This document shows, piece by piece, positions 1 through 7,677 of a stretch of DNA of 31,122 bases. The position numbers were made by a program, and so were the translations under genes. Source of the stretch: JAICKN01 sp036491415. Lineage in GTDB: Bacteria > Acidobacteriota > Terriglobia > Terriglobales > Acidobacteriaceae. The DNA is taken from positions 1-31,122 of the forward strand of contig DASXCC010000003.1 in NCBI GenBank assembly GCA_036491415.1, in the 5' to 3' direction. The stretch's first letter is position 1. Every line of letters starts with the position of its first letter. The notes under the pieces are model-generated. The model saw only the letters and a program-made list of their open reading frames with translations. It made no database searches and was not told where the DNA came from.

Positions 1-186
1 GCGCATCTCGACTTCGTCATAAATGGCCTGTACCTGGCGTGGGTTTGTGGCGCTGCAAACGACAAAGTAGTCGGTGAAGGCACCCGAGTCCTTGTCCAAC
101 TCTAAAATTGTGATTTCTTCGGCTTTTTTGTCCTGGCAGGCGCTGATAGCTTCACGAACTTGCTGTTTGGAGTCGTTTTTCTTCAT
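1..186 (-). CDS. rsfS: Ribosomal silencing factor RsfS (N-terminal part, runs off the left edge)
   Basis: Reading the minus strand from the ATG at 186 gives 62 codons that stay open to the window edge. They begin MKKNDSKQQVREAI and continue through ITILELDKDSGAFTDYFVV and CSATNPRQVQAI, the N-terminal pattern of the RsfS/DUF143/Iojap family. Family members bind ribosomal protein L14 on the 50S subunit, block subunit joining and so damp translation in starvation or stationary phase. An in-frame TGA lies immediately upstream of the ATG, which fixes the start at or after 186. The start overlaps the stop of a short upstream frame (ATGA), suggesting translational coupling. nadD, its usual neighbour, lies further upstream on the same strand. 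The C-terminal half is outside the window. Confidence 0.9.
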   Translation of the reverse strand, partial: MKKNDSKQQVREAISACQDKKAEEITILELDKDSGAFTDYFVVCSATNPRQVQAIYDEVEMR

Positions 187-332
187 TCAATGTGTCCGGA
201 CTTTGTTTCAGGCGGTGCATACAGATTAACCCAGGCGGGCGGTTTCGGGCGAATGTAGGGTTGCAAAATTCTCATGGCTCGCAAAATCGGGGAGACCTCG
301 GCACCCAGTTTCAATTCTCCGTTGCGATCCTT
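183..332 (-). CDS. Short frame upstream of rsfS: small gene or 3' remnant
   Basis: A minus-strand frame is open from just after a TAA at 335-333 down to a TGA at 185-183, whose TGA shares ATGA with the rsfS start. It encodes about 49 residues including LKLGAEVSPILRAMRILQPY and PKPPAWVNLYAPPE, a composition that looks translated rather than random. The only ATG is at 275 (30 codons, beginning MRILQP); a TTG and a CTG lie further upstream after a GGAG. I do not recognise the protein. It could be a small gene coupled to rsfS, or the tail of a longer gene that once joined nadD and rsfS and was cut when the opposite-strand gene at 379-945 arrived. The ATGA overlap is seen directly; the remnant idea is inference. 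Confidence 0.4.
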   Translation of the reverse strand, partial: KDRNGELKLGAEVSPILRAMRILQPYIRPKPPAWVNLYAPPETKSGHIE

Positions 333-378
333 TTAGGGTGACTGTATGCTGTGTGCCGAAAATGGCAGTGAGAAGACT

Positions 379-945
379 ATGCGAAAAGTGTGCATCCTGC
401 TTTTGGCGATTATAGCCGGATTTTCTTTTTCACCCGTATCGATGAGCGGCCAAGCGTCTACTAAGCAAGCTCCCGATCCTCCGTCTTGGTACATTACTGA
501 TTTAGGAACCAAAGTGGTTGATGTAGAACCGCTGAGCGGGTACCTACATGTCCAGGGCATGTGGTATGCAACAAGTTCCATAGAAGACAAGCAGCTTATA
601 GCTCCAATCGTGGTCAAAATCTCGTGCGCCAAGGAAGGAAACGCTTGCAGCGAAATCGATGCGACTGTCGCGATGGGAATTCTTAAACCCGACATAACCG
701 ATTACGTCATTTCCACTTGGACGCGGGAGCACATAGTGGCTGAGGACAAGGACGAGGGAGCGTGTAAAATCACGCATCGTCTAGTTGTGGATCTCGAGAG
801 CAAAACAGTGACACTAACAGACCTTTCCTCTCAGATCGATACGAAAGAATGTCGAATGTTTCGTGATGCCAATTCCTATATCCTGCATAGTGGACAAGTG
901 ATGCTATATCCCTGGGCAACCTATGAACCTCTAAAGAAGAAATAA
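379..945 (+). CDS. Hypothetical exported protein with four cysteines
   Basis: This 188-residue protein is not one I recognise. Its first 25 residues (MRKVCILLLAIIAGFSFSP and on to SMSGQAS) form a typical signal peptide: a short basic head, a hydrophobic core and small residues at a likely cleavage site. The mature part has four cysteines, in KISCAK, NACSEI, GACKIT and KECRMF, which could form two disulfides in the periplasm, plus several Trp residues. I chose the ATG at 379 because the frame's earlier ATG at 346 would put eleven polar residues in front of the signal peptide. It runs against nadD and rsfS and sits between them. Base composition looks more AT-rich than nadD, which would fit a later arrival. 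Confidence 0.7.
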   Translation: MRKVCILLLAIIAGFSFSPVSMSGQASTKQAPDPPSWYITDLGTKVVDVEPLSGYLHVQGMWYATSSIEDKQLIAPIVVKISCAKEGNACSEIDATVAMGILKPDITDYVISTWTREHIVAEDKDEGACKITHRLVVDLESKTVTLTDLSSQIDTKECRMFRDANSYILHSGQVMLYPWATYEPLKKK

Positions 946-962
946 AGGCTAGGCATCCCGCT

Positions 963-1679
963 CTAAAATTCAACCTTCCCGCCGTACAATCCGCGCTTCT
1001 TGATGTATTCCTCAACCTTCGGATCGAGCAACTTTCCCAGAGGCTTCTTCGCGGCAACGGCCTGCCTTACCGCGGTGGCAGAGACTGCCTGATTCACATT
1101 GTCGAGCAAATGGATGGTCACGCCGGACAAAACCAAATCGCCCTTGGCGGGCTGGCGATGGAATGGCTTGGTGACGGCCGCGGAGGGACGCAACTTTCCC
1201 GGAAGAGAATTGGCTACGTCCGCGAGGGAAAATCCGGGACGGCTGGCAACGATGAAATCGCACTCGCGGAGCAGCGCTTCCGGTTCCTTCCACTTGGCAA
1301 TGTCCTGGAAGGCGTCGATTCCGACAAGAAAAAATAATCGGTCAGCTTTTTTTAACGTCTGCTTGAATTTGCGGACCGTATCGATGGTGAAGTTCGGAGA
1401 GCGTTCTGAGCTTCCGCCCTTCCGCGCGGATTTCGCCGCATCGGCTTCTGGCGTTTCCAGCAGCGACGGCACGAATGCTTTTTCTCCTTGCGTAGCGAGA
1501 GCCACCATGGCGTAGCGATCGGAATAACTGGCGGCGGGTTGCGAACCCTTCAACGGATGCGTACCGACCGGGACGAAATGCACGCGGCTCAAATTGCAGC
1601 GCTCTACGGCTGCGCTCGCTAAAGCGATGTGGCCGCGATGAATGGGATCGAACGTACCGCCGAAGAGACCAATGTTCAT
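963..1679 (-). CDS. nadD: Nicotinate-nucleotide adenylyltransferase NadD
   Basis: This 238-residue protein transfers AMP from ATP to nicotinate mononucleotide, giving deamido-NAD in the cytoplasmic NAD synthesis pathway. The N-terminus carries the nucleotidyltransferase signature GLFGGTFDPIHRGH at residues 4-17, and the C-terminal part has VSATAVRQAV, equivalent to the family's SxTxIR ATP-binding motif. A Lys/Ser-rich stretch near residues 85-95 (KSARKGGSSERSP) is longer than in many homologues but stays in frame. The start is the ATG at 1679; no clear ribosome binding site precedes it. nadD and rsfS are commonly adjacent in bacteria; here they keep the same strand but are separated by the 379-945 gene. 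Confidence 0.95.
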   Translation of the reverse strand: MNIGLFGGTFDPIHRGHIALASAAVERCNLSRVHFVPVGTHPLKGSQPAASYSDRYAMVALATQGEKAFVPSLLETPEADAAKSARKGGSSERSPNFTIDTVRKFKQTLKKADRLFFLVGIDAFQDIAKWKEPEALLRECDFIVASRPGFSLADVANSLPGKLRPSAAVTKPFHRQPAKGDLVLSGVTIHLLDNVNQAVSATAVRQAVAAKKPLGKLLDPKVEEYIKKRGLYGGKVEF

Positions 1680-1756
1680 GAAATAGTTAGTACATCCTGA
1701 AATGACTTAAAAGGATTACAAAAAAATCCAGGTTTATTCCAGCTTTATCTGCATTC

Positions 1757-1830
1757 TTCCCACTTTTCTTCGGAAGTTTTACCGGAGCTACCGAAATTCG
1801 CGCTATACGCTGCAGTTGTTCCCACTTTTC
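1757..1830. repeat. 12-nt direct repeat in the nadD-kinase spacer
   Basis: The word TTCCCACTTTTC occurs at 1757-1768 and again at 1819-1830 in the 266-nt spacer between the divergent nadD and histidine kinase genes. It could be a paired binding site or a chance pyrimidine-rich repeat. Nothing else in this spacer is supportable. Confidence 0.3.
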
Positions 1831-1945
1831 ACGTTGTATTTTCCGGCGTAGAGGTTGCCCAAGCAATCGCAGGAATACGGACAGGTCCCATAAGTGAACT
1901 CTCGTAACTCGCGGGCTCCTATTATGGGAATTACGATGCGTTTGT

Positions 1946-4225
1946 ATGCGACTGAACTTCCCCCTTCTTCGCACACTGTACATCCCTCCCGCAAGGGCGG
2001 TGGTGCTGCGCTATGGCGTAGCCGTCCTTAGCATCATCCTCGCGCTCATTCCTTCATTTTTGCTGGCCGATGTAGTGGAAAGCCGCCTCGTGGTTTTCTC
2101 CGTAGCCATCATGGTTAGCGCCTGGTATGGAGGCTGGAAGCCGGGGCTGGTAGCCACTTCTTTCGCGCTCACGGTAAGCGCCTACTATTCGCTGGCCGGG
2201 AAACACACTCCACAGGATTACACCAAAGCGATTATCCACCTCACGCTGTTTGTCGTGGTGGCAGTGTTGATCTGCTCATTCAACGCTGCGCTGCGCGCGG
2301 CGCAGGAAGGTCTGCGGCGCTCGGAGATGAATTTCCGATCGCTGGTGACAAACGCTCCCTACGGAATTTGCCGCTGCAACGCCGCTGGGATTTTGCTGAA
2401 CACGAACCCGGCGTTTGTCGGAATGTTGGGATACGTTTCTGCTTCGGAGCTGGCGGGGAATAATCTGGGCAATCTTTACGCCGACATCCAGCAGTACTTC
2501 ACGCTCGCGGATTATCTGCAAGGCGGGCATCGCTTCAACAATCTGATCGCGGAGTGGAAGCGGAAGGACGGCAATTCGATTATCACCCGCCTTTCCGGAC
2601 GCGCCATTCGCGGGGAGAAGAACGCCATTTATTTCGAATTGTTCGCTGAAGACGTCACCGAAAACCGCGCGCTGGAACAGCAGCTTCGTCAGGCACAGAA
2701 GATGGAAGCTATTGGAAGACTCGCCGGAGGGATTGCGCATGACTTTAACAATCTCCTGATGGTGATTTCCGGGTATTGCGAATTCATGCTGGAGCGAGTG
2801 AGCAAGGATTCCGAGTTACGTGGGCCGGTGCAGGAAATTTCCAAGGCTTCGGAGCGCGCGACTTCGCTCACGCGGCAGTTGCTGGCCTTCAGCCGAAAGC
2901 AGATGTTGACTATGAAAGTCCTCGATTTGAACGCGGTGGTTACAGAAAACTTGAAGATGCTGACCCGGCTGATTGGAGAAGACATTGATCTGGTCATGAT
3001 TCCGGAAGGCGAGTTGGGCGCAGTGAAGGCGGACCCCGGTCAGGTTGAGCAGGTGATTATGAACCTGGCTGTGAATGCCCGCGACGCTATGCCCCGTGGC
3101 GGCAAGCTGACGATTGAAACCGCGAACACCGCTTTGGACGCGGAGTATGCGCGCTTTCATGGGCCTATTAAACCGGGCGAGTACGTGATGCTGGCCATCA
3201 GCGATACCGGCAGCGGCATGGACGACGAAACACAGAACCGCATCTTCGAGCCATTCTTTACCACGAAAGGATTGAAGGGCACGGGGCTGGGACTTTCTAC
3301 GGTGTACGGCATCGTCAAGCAGAGCGATGGCTACATCTGGGTGTATAGCGAAGTGGGAAAAGGAACGACGTTCAAGATTTACCTGCCGCGCGTGACCGAA
3401 GCGGGAGAAGTAATTGGAGCAGAACCCGTGCTCGCGGTTCCCACGCTGCAACAGGCCAACGAAACAATTCTGCTGGTGGAAGACGAAGATTCACTGCGTC
3501 AGATGGACAAGATTTATTTGGAGCGCCAAGGCTTCATGGTCCTGGAAGCGCAAGACGCTTCGGTGGCGCTGAAGATTTCTGCAAACTATCCCGGCCCGAT
3601 TCATTTGTTGCTTACGGATGTGATCATGCCTGGGATGAACGGGCGCGTTCTGGCGGACAGGATTGCCGCGCAGCGGCCGGCAACCAAAATTCTCTACATG
3701 TCCGGTTACACGGAAAATGCCATAGGCCACAACGGCGTTCTGGATACAGGCATTGTCCTGCTCCAGAAGCCCTTTACCCTTCCTGCACTCAAGGCAAAGG
3801 TGCGGGAGGTTTTAGATACTCCGATCCCTCAGGAGGTTATTATGCCAACTCGCTATGCAATTCAACCCGAGGTCAAACGTTCCCGAGTAAAACTTACTTC
3901 GCCATTCCGGGCGCAGCGCTTCAATCTGCATCTGCCGATGAAGTACCGCTTACTTGGTGAAGACAGCTGGCATCGCGGAACCACGGAAAACATCAGCCGG
4001 TCAGGCTTGTTGTTCCAGGCGGAAGAAGCGATCCCGGAAACCGCGCAGCTGGAAATTAATTTAGTGCTGCCGGCGGAAATCGCAGGACTGGCCGCGGCGG
4101 AAGTGGTTTGCCGCGGAGAGATCGTGCGGGCAGTGCATGCGGAATCATCGCAAGTGCATCCGGCGCTGGCGGCAAAGATTTTACAGTATCACTTCCAGCA
4201 TGGATCGCAGATGGCGGAAGCGTAG
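1946..4225 (+). CDS. Membrane hybrid histidine kinase with REC and PilZ domains
   Basis: This 759-residue sensor runs as follows. Four hydrophobic segments at about 20-112 form a KdpD-like DUF4118 membrane block. A PAS domain follows at about 125-240. HisKA has phosphoacceptor H265 in GGIAHDFNNLL. The HATPase has its N box at NLAVNARD (373-380), G1 at DTGSGM, F box at FEPFFTT and G2 at GTGLGLS. A receiver domain at about 506-622 has acidic residues near 512-515, phosphoacceptor D558 in LLLTDVIMPGMNG and K608. A PilZ-like domain at about 650-750 contains NISRSG. It would autophosphorylate and pass phosphate to its own receiver, with PilZ suggesting a link to cyclic di-GMP. The usual PilZ RxxxR is not obvious (I see RAQR). 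No partner regulator gene is adjacent. The start at 1946 lacks a convincing SD. Confidence 0.9.
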   Translation: MRLNFPLLRTLYIPPARAVVLRYGVAVLSIILALIPSFLLADVVESRLVVFSVAIMVSAWYGGWKPGLVATSFALTVSAYYSLAGKHTPQDYTKAIIHLTLFVVVAVLICSFNAALRAAQEGLRRSEMNFRSLVTNAPYGICRCNAAGILLNTNPAFVGMLGYVSASELAGNNLGNLYADIQQYFTLADYLQGGHRFNNLIAEWKRKDGNSIITRLSGRAIRGEKNAIYFELFAEDVTENRALEQQLRQAQKMEAIGRLAGGIAHDFNNLLMVISGYCEFMLERVSKDSELRGPVQEISKASERATSLTRQLLAFSRKQMLTMKVLDLNAVVTENLKMLTRLIGEDIDLVMIPEGELGAVKADPGQVEQVIMNLAVNARDAMPRGGKLTIETANTALDAEYARFHGPIKPGEYVMLAISDTGSGMDDETQNRIFEPFFTTKGLKGTGLGLSTVYGIVKQSDGYIWVYSEVGKGTTFKIYLPRVTEAGEVIGAEPVLAVPTLQQANETILLVEDEDSLRQMDKIYLERQGFMVLEAQDASVALKISANYPGPIHLLLTDVIMPGMNGRVLADRIAAQRPATKILYMSGYTENAIGHNGVLDTGIVLLQKPFTLPALKAKVREVLDTPIPQEVIMPTRYAIQPEVKRSRVKLTSPFRAQRFNLHLPMKYRLLGEDSWHRGTTENISRSGLLFQAEEAIPETAQLEINLVLPAEIAGLAAAEVVCRGEIVRAVHAESSQVHPALAAKILQYHFQHGSQMAEA

Positions 4226-4477
4226 GACGAATGCAGAAGTAAGAATGAAGAATGCAGAATTGAAATCAAAATCGATTTCAGATTGCGGATTTTAGATTGC
4301 AGATTAAAAATCTAAAATCCGCAGTATTCGTCGCTGATGCGGAACGTGAGTCTTTTAAATCTGGGTCTTCGAATTTGAAACTTCTCGATTTTCAAATCTT
4401 CAATGTGAAATCTGAAATCTCCGATCTGAAATATCAAATCTCAAATTTTTGATTTTGGAATCTGAAGTCTGAATTTA
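4226..4477. repeat. Low-complexity spacer built from AATCTGAAATC-like words
   Basis: The spacer between the convergent kinase and peptidase genes is a run of degenerate short words: AATCTGAAATC, GATTTTAGATT, TCAAATCTC and similar, on both strands, most dense at 4376-4470. No gene is visible. The words recur roughly every 10-16 nt but do not form exact tandem copies. Confidence 0.6.
4285..4322. terminator. Perfect 14-bp hairpin between convergent genes
   Basis: GCGGATTTTAGATT at 4285-4298 pairs perfectly with AATCTAAAATCCGC at 4309-4322 around a 10-nt loop. It lies 60 nt past the kinase stop. There is no clean T-tract, so it may be a weak terminator or a folded copy of the local repeat word. 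Confidence 0.45.
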
Positions 4478-5650
4478 TCAGACGCTGTCAATTAAATTGG
4501 CCAGCAACGCCGCCCGCCTGGGCAATTCAGAAATCAGCACATGTTCATGTTCCGCGTGCGCTCCGTCGCCGACTCCGCCCATGCCATCGAGCGTCGGAAT
4601 CCCGAGTGCGGTGGTGAAGTTGCCGTCCGATCCGCCGCCGACAGAGGCTTCCTGCAGCTTCCAGCCTAATTCTTTGGCAATCTTCACAGCCTGCTGATAA
4701 AGCGCTGCAACGCCTTGCGTCCGCTCCATGGGCGGGCGATTGATGCCGCCCCGAATCTCGATGCGGCATTGCTTATTAAAGGGGCGGATCGCGCGAAGTT
4801 TGCGGTCGATGCGCTGGCCGTCGGTCATGCGCGTGATGCGAACGTCAATCGTGGCCTCGGCGCTGCCGGGAACGACATTTACCTTGGTCCCTCCGCGCAT
4901 GGTGCCCACGTTCAAGGTCAAGCCATGTTTCAAATCCACGAGATTGGAAATCGCATTGATCTGCTTCGCGAGCTCGATGATGGCGCTTTGCCCTTTTTCG
5001 AAATCGAGACCGGAGTGGGCAGCCTTGCCGGTAACGCGAATCGTGTATTCGCCAACGCCTTTACGTTCCGTCTTCATTGCGCCATGCAATCCGAAAGCAG
5101 GTTCCATCACGAAGACGGCTGCCAATTTCTTCGCTAACGCTTCGGTGATTTTTCGCGACGACAAGCTGCCGACTTCTTCATCGGAAACCAGAAGAACTGT
5201 GACCGGACGTGGAAGCATTCCATCATTAGACCGAAGGCTTTCAATGGCCGCCAACATCAGCGCAATGCCGGACTTCATATCCAGAACGCCCGGGCCCCAC
5301 AGCCGGCCTTTGGCTTCATGACAACGCATTTTAGAAATGGTGCCGATGGGATAAACGGTGTCCATGTGGCCGAGCAAGAGAACTGGCTTGGATTTTTGCG
5401 CGCCGTCGAAATCCGCCTGCAAATGGTTCCCGTATTTTTTCTCGCGATGCAGCGTAACCTTGCCGCCGAGTTCTTCGAAGCGCCCGGTAAGGATGGTGCT
5501 GAGGCGATCGACCGCCTGCTTCACATCACTTGGGGATTCGATTTCGACAAGCTGGTGGATGGTTTGCACAATGTCCGACGTGCGCTCCGCAAAATACTGG
5601 ACCGCGCCTGAAGATTGTTTGGACTTGCCCGGCTTTCTGGTTTTTTTCAT
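4478..5650 (-). CDS. M20 family metallopeptidase (glutamate carboxypeptidase-like)
   Basis: This 390-residue hydrolase has the full M20 metal-site series in order: GHMDTVYP with H95 and D97, GPGVLDMKSG with D124 bridging two zincs, SDEEVGS with catalytic E158 and ligand E159, MEPAFG with acidic ligand E183, and C-terminal GAHAEHEHV supplying the last histidine. The lid/dimerisation domain sits between (about 195-305), including GKAAHSGLDFEKG. The closest family is carboxypeptidase G2/ArgE-DapE-like enzymes, which cleave a C-terminal or N-acyl amino acid; the exact substrate cannot be read from sequence. No signal peptide is seen (the N-terminus is Lys-rich), so it is probably cytoplasmic. It is divergent from fabZ, with start codons 60 nt apart. 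Confidence 0.9.
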   Translation of the reverse strand: MKKTRKPGKSKQSSGAVQYFAERTSDIVQTIHQLVEIESPSDVKQAVDRLSTILTGRFEELGGKVTLHREKKYGNHLQADFDGAQKSKPVLLLGHMDTVYPIGTISKMRCHEAKGRLWGPGVLDMKSGIALMLAAIESLRSNDGMLPRPVTVLLVSDEEVGSLSSRKITEALAKKLAAVFVMEPAFGLHGAMKTERKGVGEYTIRVTGKAAHSGLDFEKGQSAIIELAKQINAISNLVDLKHGLTLNVGTMRGGTKVNVVPGSAEATIDVRITRMTDGQRIDRKLRAIRPFNKQCRIEIRGGINRPPMERTQGVAALYQQAVKIAKELGWKLQEASVGGGSDGNFTTALGIPTLDGMGGVGDGAHAEHEHVLISELPRRAALLANLIDSV

Positions 5651-5682
5651 GAAAGTTCAGATTCGTGATGAAGACGATACAG

Positions 5683-5688
5683 TATAAT
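5683..5688 (+). promoter_or_regulatory. Possible fabZ -10 element
   Basis: A perfect TATAAT lies 22 nt before the chosen fabZ ATG (5710). No good -35 at 16-18 nt spacing is visible. It supports 5710 over the upstream in-frame GTG/ATG at 5665/5668, which would lie before the inferred transcription start. Confidence 0.45.
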
Positions 5689-5709
5689 TTGGCTGCATAC
5701 AGGGCGAGA

Positions 5710-6252
5710 ATGTCGGACATAGTACAAACCGAACTGGAAGTTCCCGTCACCGCGACCAAGACGACGTTGGATATTAACGATATCTGCAAGATCCTGCCGC
5801 ATCGTTATCCATTTTTGCTGATTGACCGGGTGGTGGAAATCAAGCGCAAAGAGCGCATCGTTGCCATCAAGAATGTGACCATCAATGAGCCGTTCTTTGC
5901 CGGTCACTTTCCTAACATGCCGATCATGCCGGGAGTGCTGATTGTTGAAGCCATCGCACAAGCCGGGGGAGCACTTCTGCTGACAGAGGTGGAAGACCGC
6001 AGCAGCAAGCTGATCATGTTCACGGGAATCGAGCGGGCCAAGTTTCGCCGTCCGGTGGTACCAGGAGACCAGTTGCGCATTGAAGTCGAGCTCAAAGCCT
6101 GGCGCGCGGTGGCAAATATGATTGCAGTACGCATGGAAGGCATCGCGTATGTGGACGGTCAACGCGTTGCCGAAGCCAGCGTGAAGTGCCAACTGGTGGA
6201 CAACTTGCGTGGACGCCGCGGATCATCCTCGGATGCCGCGGAAACAGAGTAG
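5710..6252 (+). CDS. fabZ: 3-hydroxyacyl-ACP dehydratase FabZ
   Basis: This 180-residue hot-dog fold enzyme dehydrates (3R)-hydroxyacyl-ACP to trans-2-enoyl-ACP in fatty acid elongation. Family marks are ILPHRYPFLLIDRV (28-41), then AGHFPNMPIMPGVLIVEA holding catalytic H66 and E80, and KFRRPVVPGD further on. The frame extends upstream to 5665, but I take the ATG at 5710: an AGGG lies 5 nt before it, a TATAAT sits between the candidates, and FabZ proteins seldom carry the longer tail. A charged C-terminal extension (RGRRGSSSDAAETE) follows the usual end. lpxA follows 30 nt downstream; the fabZ-lpxA pairing reflects shared hydroxyacyl-ACP substrate between membrane lipid and lipid A synthesis. 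Confidence 0.95.
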   Translation: MSDIVQTELEVPVTATKTTLDINDICKILPHRYPFLLIDRVVEIKRKERIVAIKNVTINEPFFAGHFPNMPIMPGVLIVEAIAQAGGALLLTEVEDRSSKLIMFTGIERAKFRRPVVPGDQLRIEVELKAWRAVANMIAVRMEGIAYVDGQRVAEASVKCQLVDNLRGRRGSSSDAAETE

Positions 6253-6282
6253 CCCCATGCTCGATGCCCGCACGCAGCCGCG

Positions 6283-7059
6283 ATGAGCGCCCATCCCACA
6301 GCCATAGTCGATCCCAAAGCCAAGATACATCCCAGCTGCAACATCGGTCCGTATTGCGTGATCGGCGCAGATGTAGAGATCGGCGAAGATTGCCGCCTTG
6401 ATTCGCATGTGGTCATCGGCGGTCCGGCAAAAATCGGCGCGCACAATCACTTCTTTCCCTATTGTTCGATCGGTATGGCTCCGCAGGACATCAGCTACAA
6501 AGGCGAACCTACGCGGCTGGAAATTGGCGACCACAACCAGATTCGGGAGTTTGTGACGATCAATCGCGGCACAGTAAAGGGCGGCGGATTGACTCGCGTG
6601 GGAAGCCACATTTTAGTGATGGCCTATACGCACATCGCGCATGACTGCGTGGTGGGTGATCATGTGATCCTTGCTAATGCGGCGACGCTGGGCGGGCATG
6701 TGATTGTGGAAGAATGGGCGACGGTGGGCGCGCTTTGTCCGGTACATCATTTTGTACACATCGGAGCATATGCGTTCATCGGCGGCGGAACTACCATCAC
6801 CAAAGATGTGATGCCATTTTCCAAAACGGTTGCTGCGCGGGAGACGCACGCCTATGGAATCAATGCCGTCGGGCTGGAGCGCAATGGCTTCAGCAAAGAG
6901 CGCATCGGAAAGATCCACCATGCATACAAGCTACTTCTCGCTTCGAAGCTGAATACATCCCAGGCAATCGAAAAGATGAAAGAAGAAGCCGATCGCGGCG
7001 AAGATGTGGATATGCTGATCCGGTTCATTGAGGCGAGCGAGCGGGGAGTGGTGAAGTAG
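6283..7059 (+). CDS. lpxA: UDP-N-acetylglucosamine O-acyltransferase LpxA
   Basis: The first lipid A enzyme moves a 3-hydroxyacyl chain from ACP to the 3-OH of UDP-GlcNAc. The 258-residue protein shows the left-handed beta-helix hexapeptide pattern through roughly residues 5-190, with catalytic H120 in HIAHDCVVGD, family stretch REFVTINRGT (88-97) and the C-terminal helical domain beginning near ERNGFSKERI. Length is typical of the family (about 255-265). The start is the ATG at 6283; no SD is evident. Upstream fabZ and downstream lpxI suggest an ancestral fabZ-lpxA-lpxI run, now interrupted by the unknown gene at 7125-7667. Confidence 0.96.
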   Translation: MSAHPTAIVDPKAKIHPSCNIGPYCVIGADVEIGEDCRLDSHVVIGGPAKIGAHNHFFPYCSIGMAPQDISYKGEPTRLEIGDHNQIREFVTINRGTVKGGGLTRVGSHILVMAYTHIAHDCVVGDHVILANAATLGGHVIVEEWATVGALCPVHHFVHIGAYAFIGGGTTITKDVMPFSKTVAARETHAYGINAVGLERNGFSKERIGKIHHAYKLLLASKLNTSQAIEKMKEEADRGEDVDMLIRFIEASERGVVK

Positions 7060-7124
7060 GTGGAATCGCCTGATTACTACAATCATGCTGGACATGATGG
7101 CGTCAGTAAACCAAAATAGCCGCT

Positions 7125-7667
7125 GTGATACTACTCAAGTTCCTACCGGCGCTTGCCGCCGTGGCTCTGATCGTTGGCTTGGTCAGAATCAGTTTACTGT
7201 TTCGTGCGCGCGCGATGCGCACCTTCGCTGCTCGATGGGGTCTCCAGTACATTGGTCCTGCCGCTTTCACGTGGAGGTTTGCTTGGGGCCGTAGGTGGCT
7301 CACATTGCGGAAGATTAAGCCACCAGTTCCCCTTCCATTTTCACTTGCCTGGTGGCCGGCGAACGAAATTAGACAGGTATGGAATGTAATCGAGGGACAG
7401 CAAAGCGGAATGCCGGTTATGATTTTCGACAGCTTTATTGAGGGGTACCACGACGTATACCGTACTTTTTTCGCGTGCAAGACGGAACAAAATCCCTTCG
7501 AAATAGATAAATTGAGAGATAGAGTAGCGCACTCACATGGATGGACAATCCTCTATCGAGTTCCGTTCCTTCTTCTTGTCCCGTGGGCGACGTCGTCAAT
7601 GAGCATAAAGCGCCTCGAATACCATGTGGGTAAGTTACGGACTGGCTCGATCAGCGAGCCTAGTTGA
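7125..7667 (+). CDS. Hypothetical membrane-anchored protein between lpxA and lpxI
   Basis: This 180-residue protein begins with a GTG at 7125. Residues 1-26 (MILLKFLPALAAVALIVGLV and on) form one membrane helix, followed by a positively charged stretch (RARAMRTFAARWG), so the remainder is probably cytoplasmic. Later features are a Trp-rich region, VWNVIEGQQSGMPVMIFDSF and YRTFFACKTEQNPFE. I recall similar hypothetical proteins from acidobacteria but know no function. A hydrophobic patch near 145-156 (VPFLLLVPWATS) could touch the membrane. The gene separates lpxA from lpxI, has no visible SD and looks less GC-rich than its neighbours. The lpxI reading frame is open back into its 3' end. Confidence 0.65.
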   Translation: MILLKFLPALAAVALIVGLVRISLLFRARAMRTFAARWGLQYIGPAAFTWRFAWGRRWLTLRKIKPPVPLPFSLAWWPANEIRQVWNVIEGQQSGMPVMIFDSFIEGYHDVYRTFFACKTEQNPFEIDKLRDRVAHSHGWTILYRVPFLLLVPWATSSMSIKRLEYHVGKLRTGSISEPS

Positions 7668-7677
7668 GAAAATCTGG

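Noticed and set aside
1803..1994. 63-codon minus-strand frame with four cysteines in the nadD-kinase spacer
   Set aside because: It overlaps the kinase start region, has no visible ribosome binding site and no domain; composition is not convincing, though the Cys cluster was tempting.
2816..3451. 211-codon minus-strand frame inside the histidine kinase
   Set aside because: It is antisense to the HisKA/HATPase region, His/Arg/Gln-rich with no recognisable pattern.
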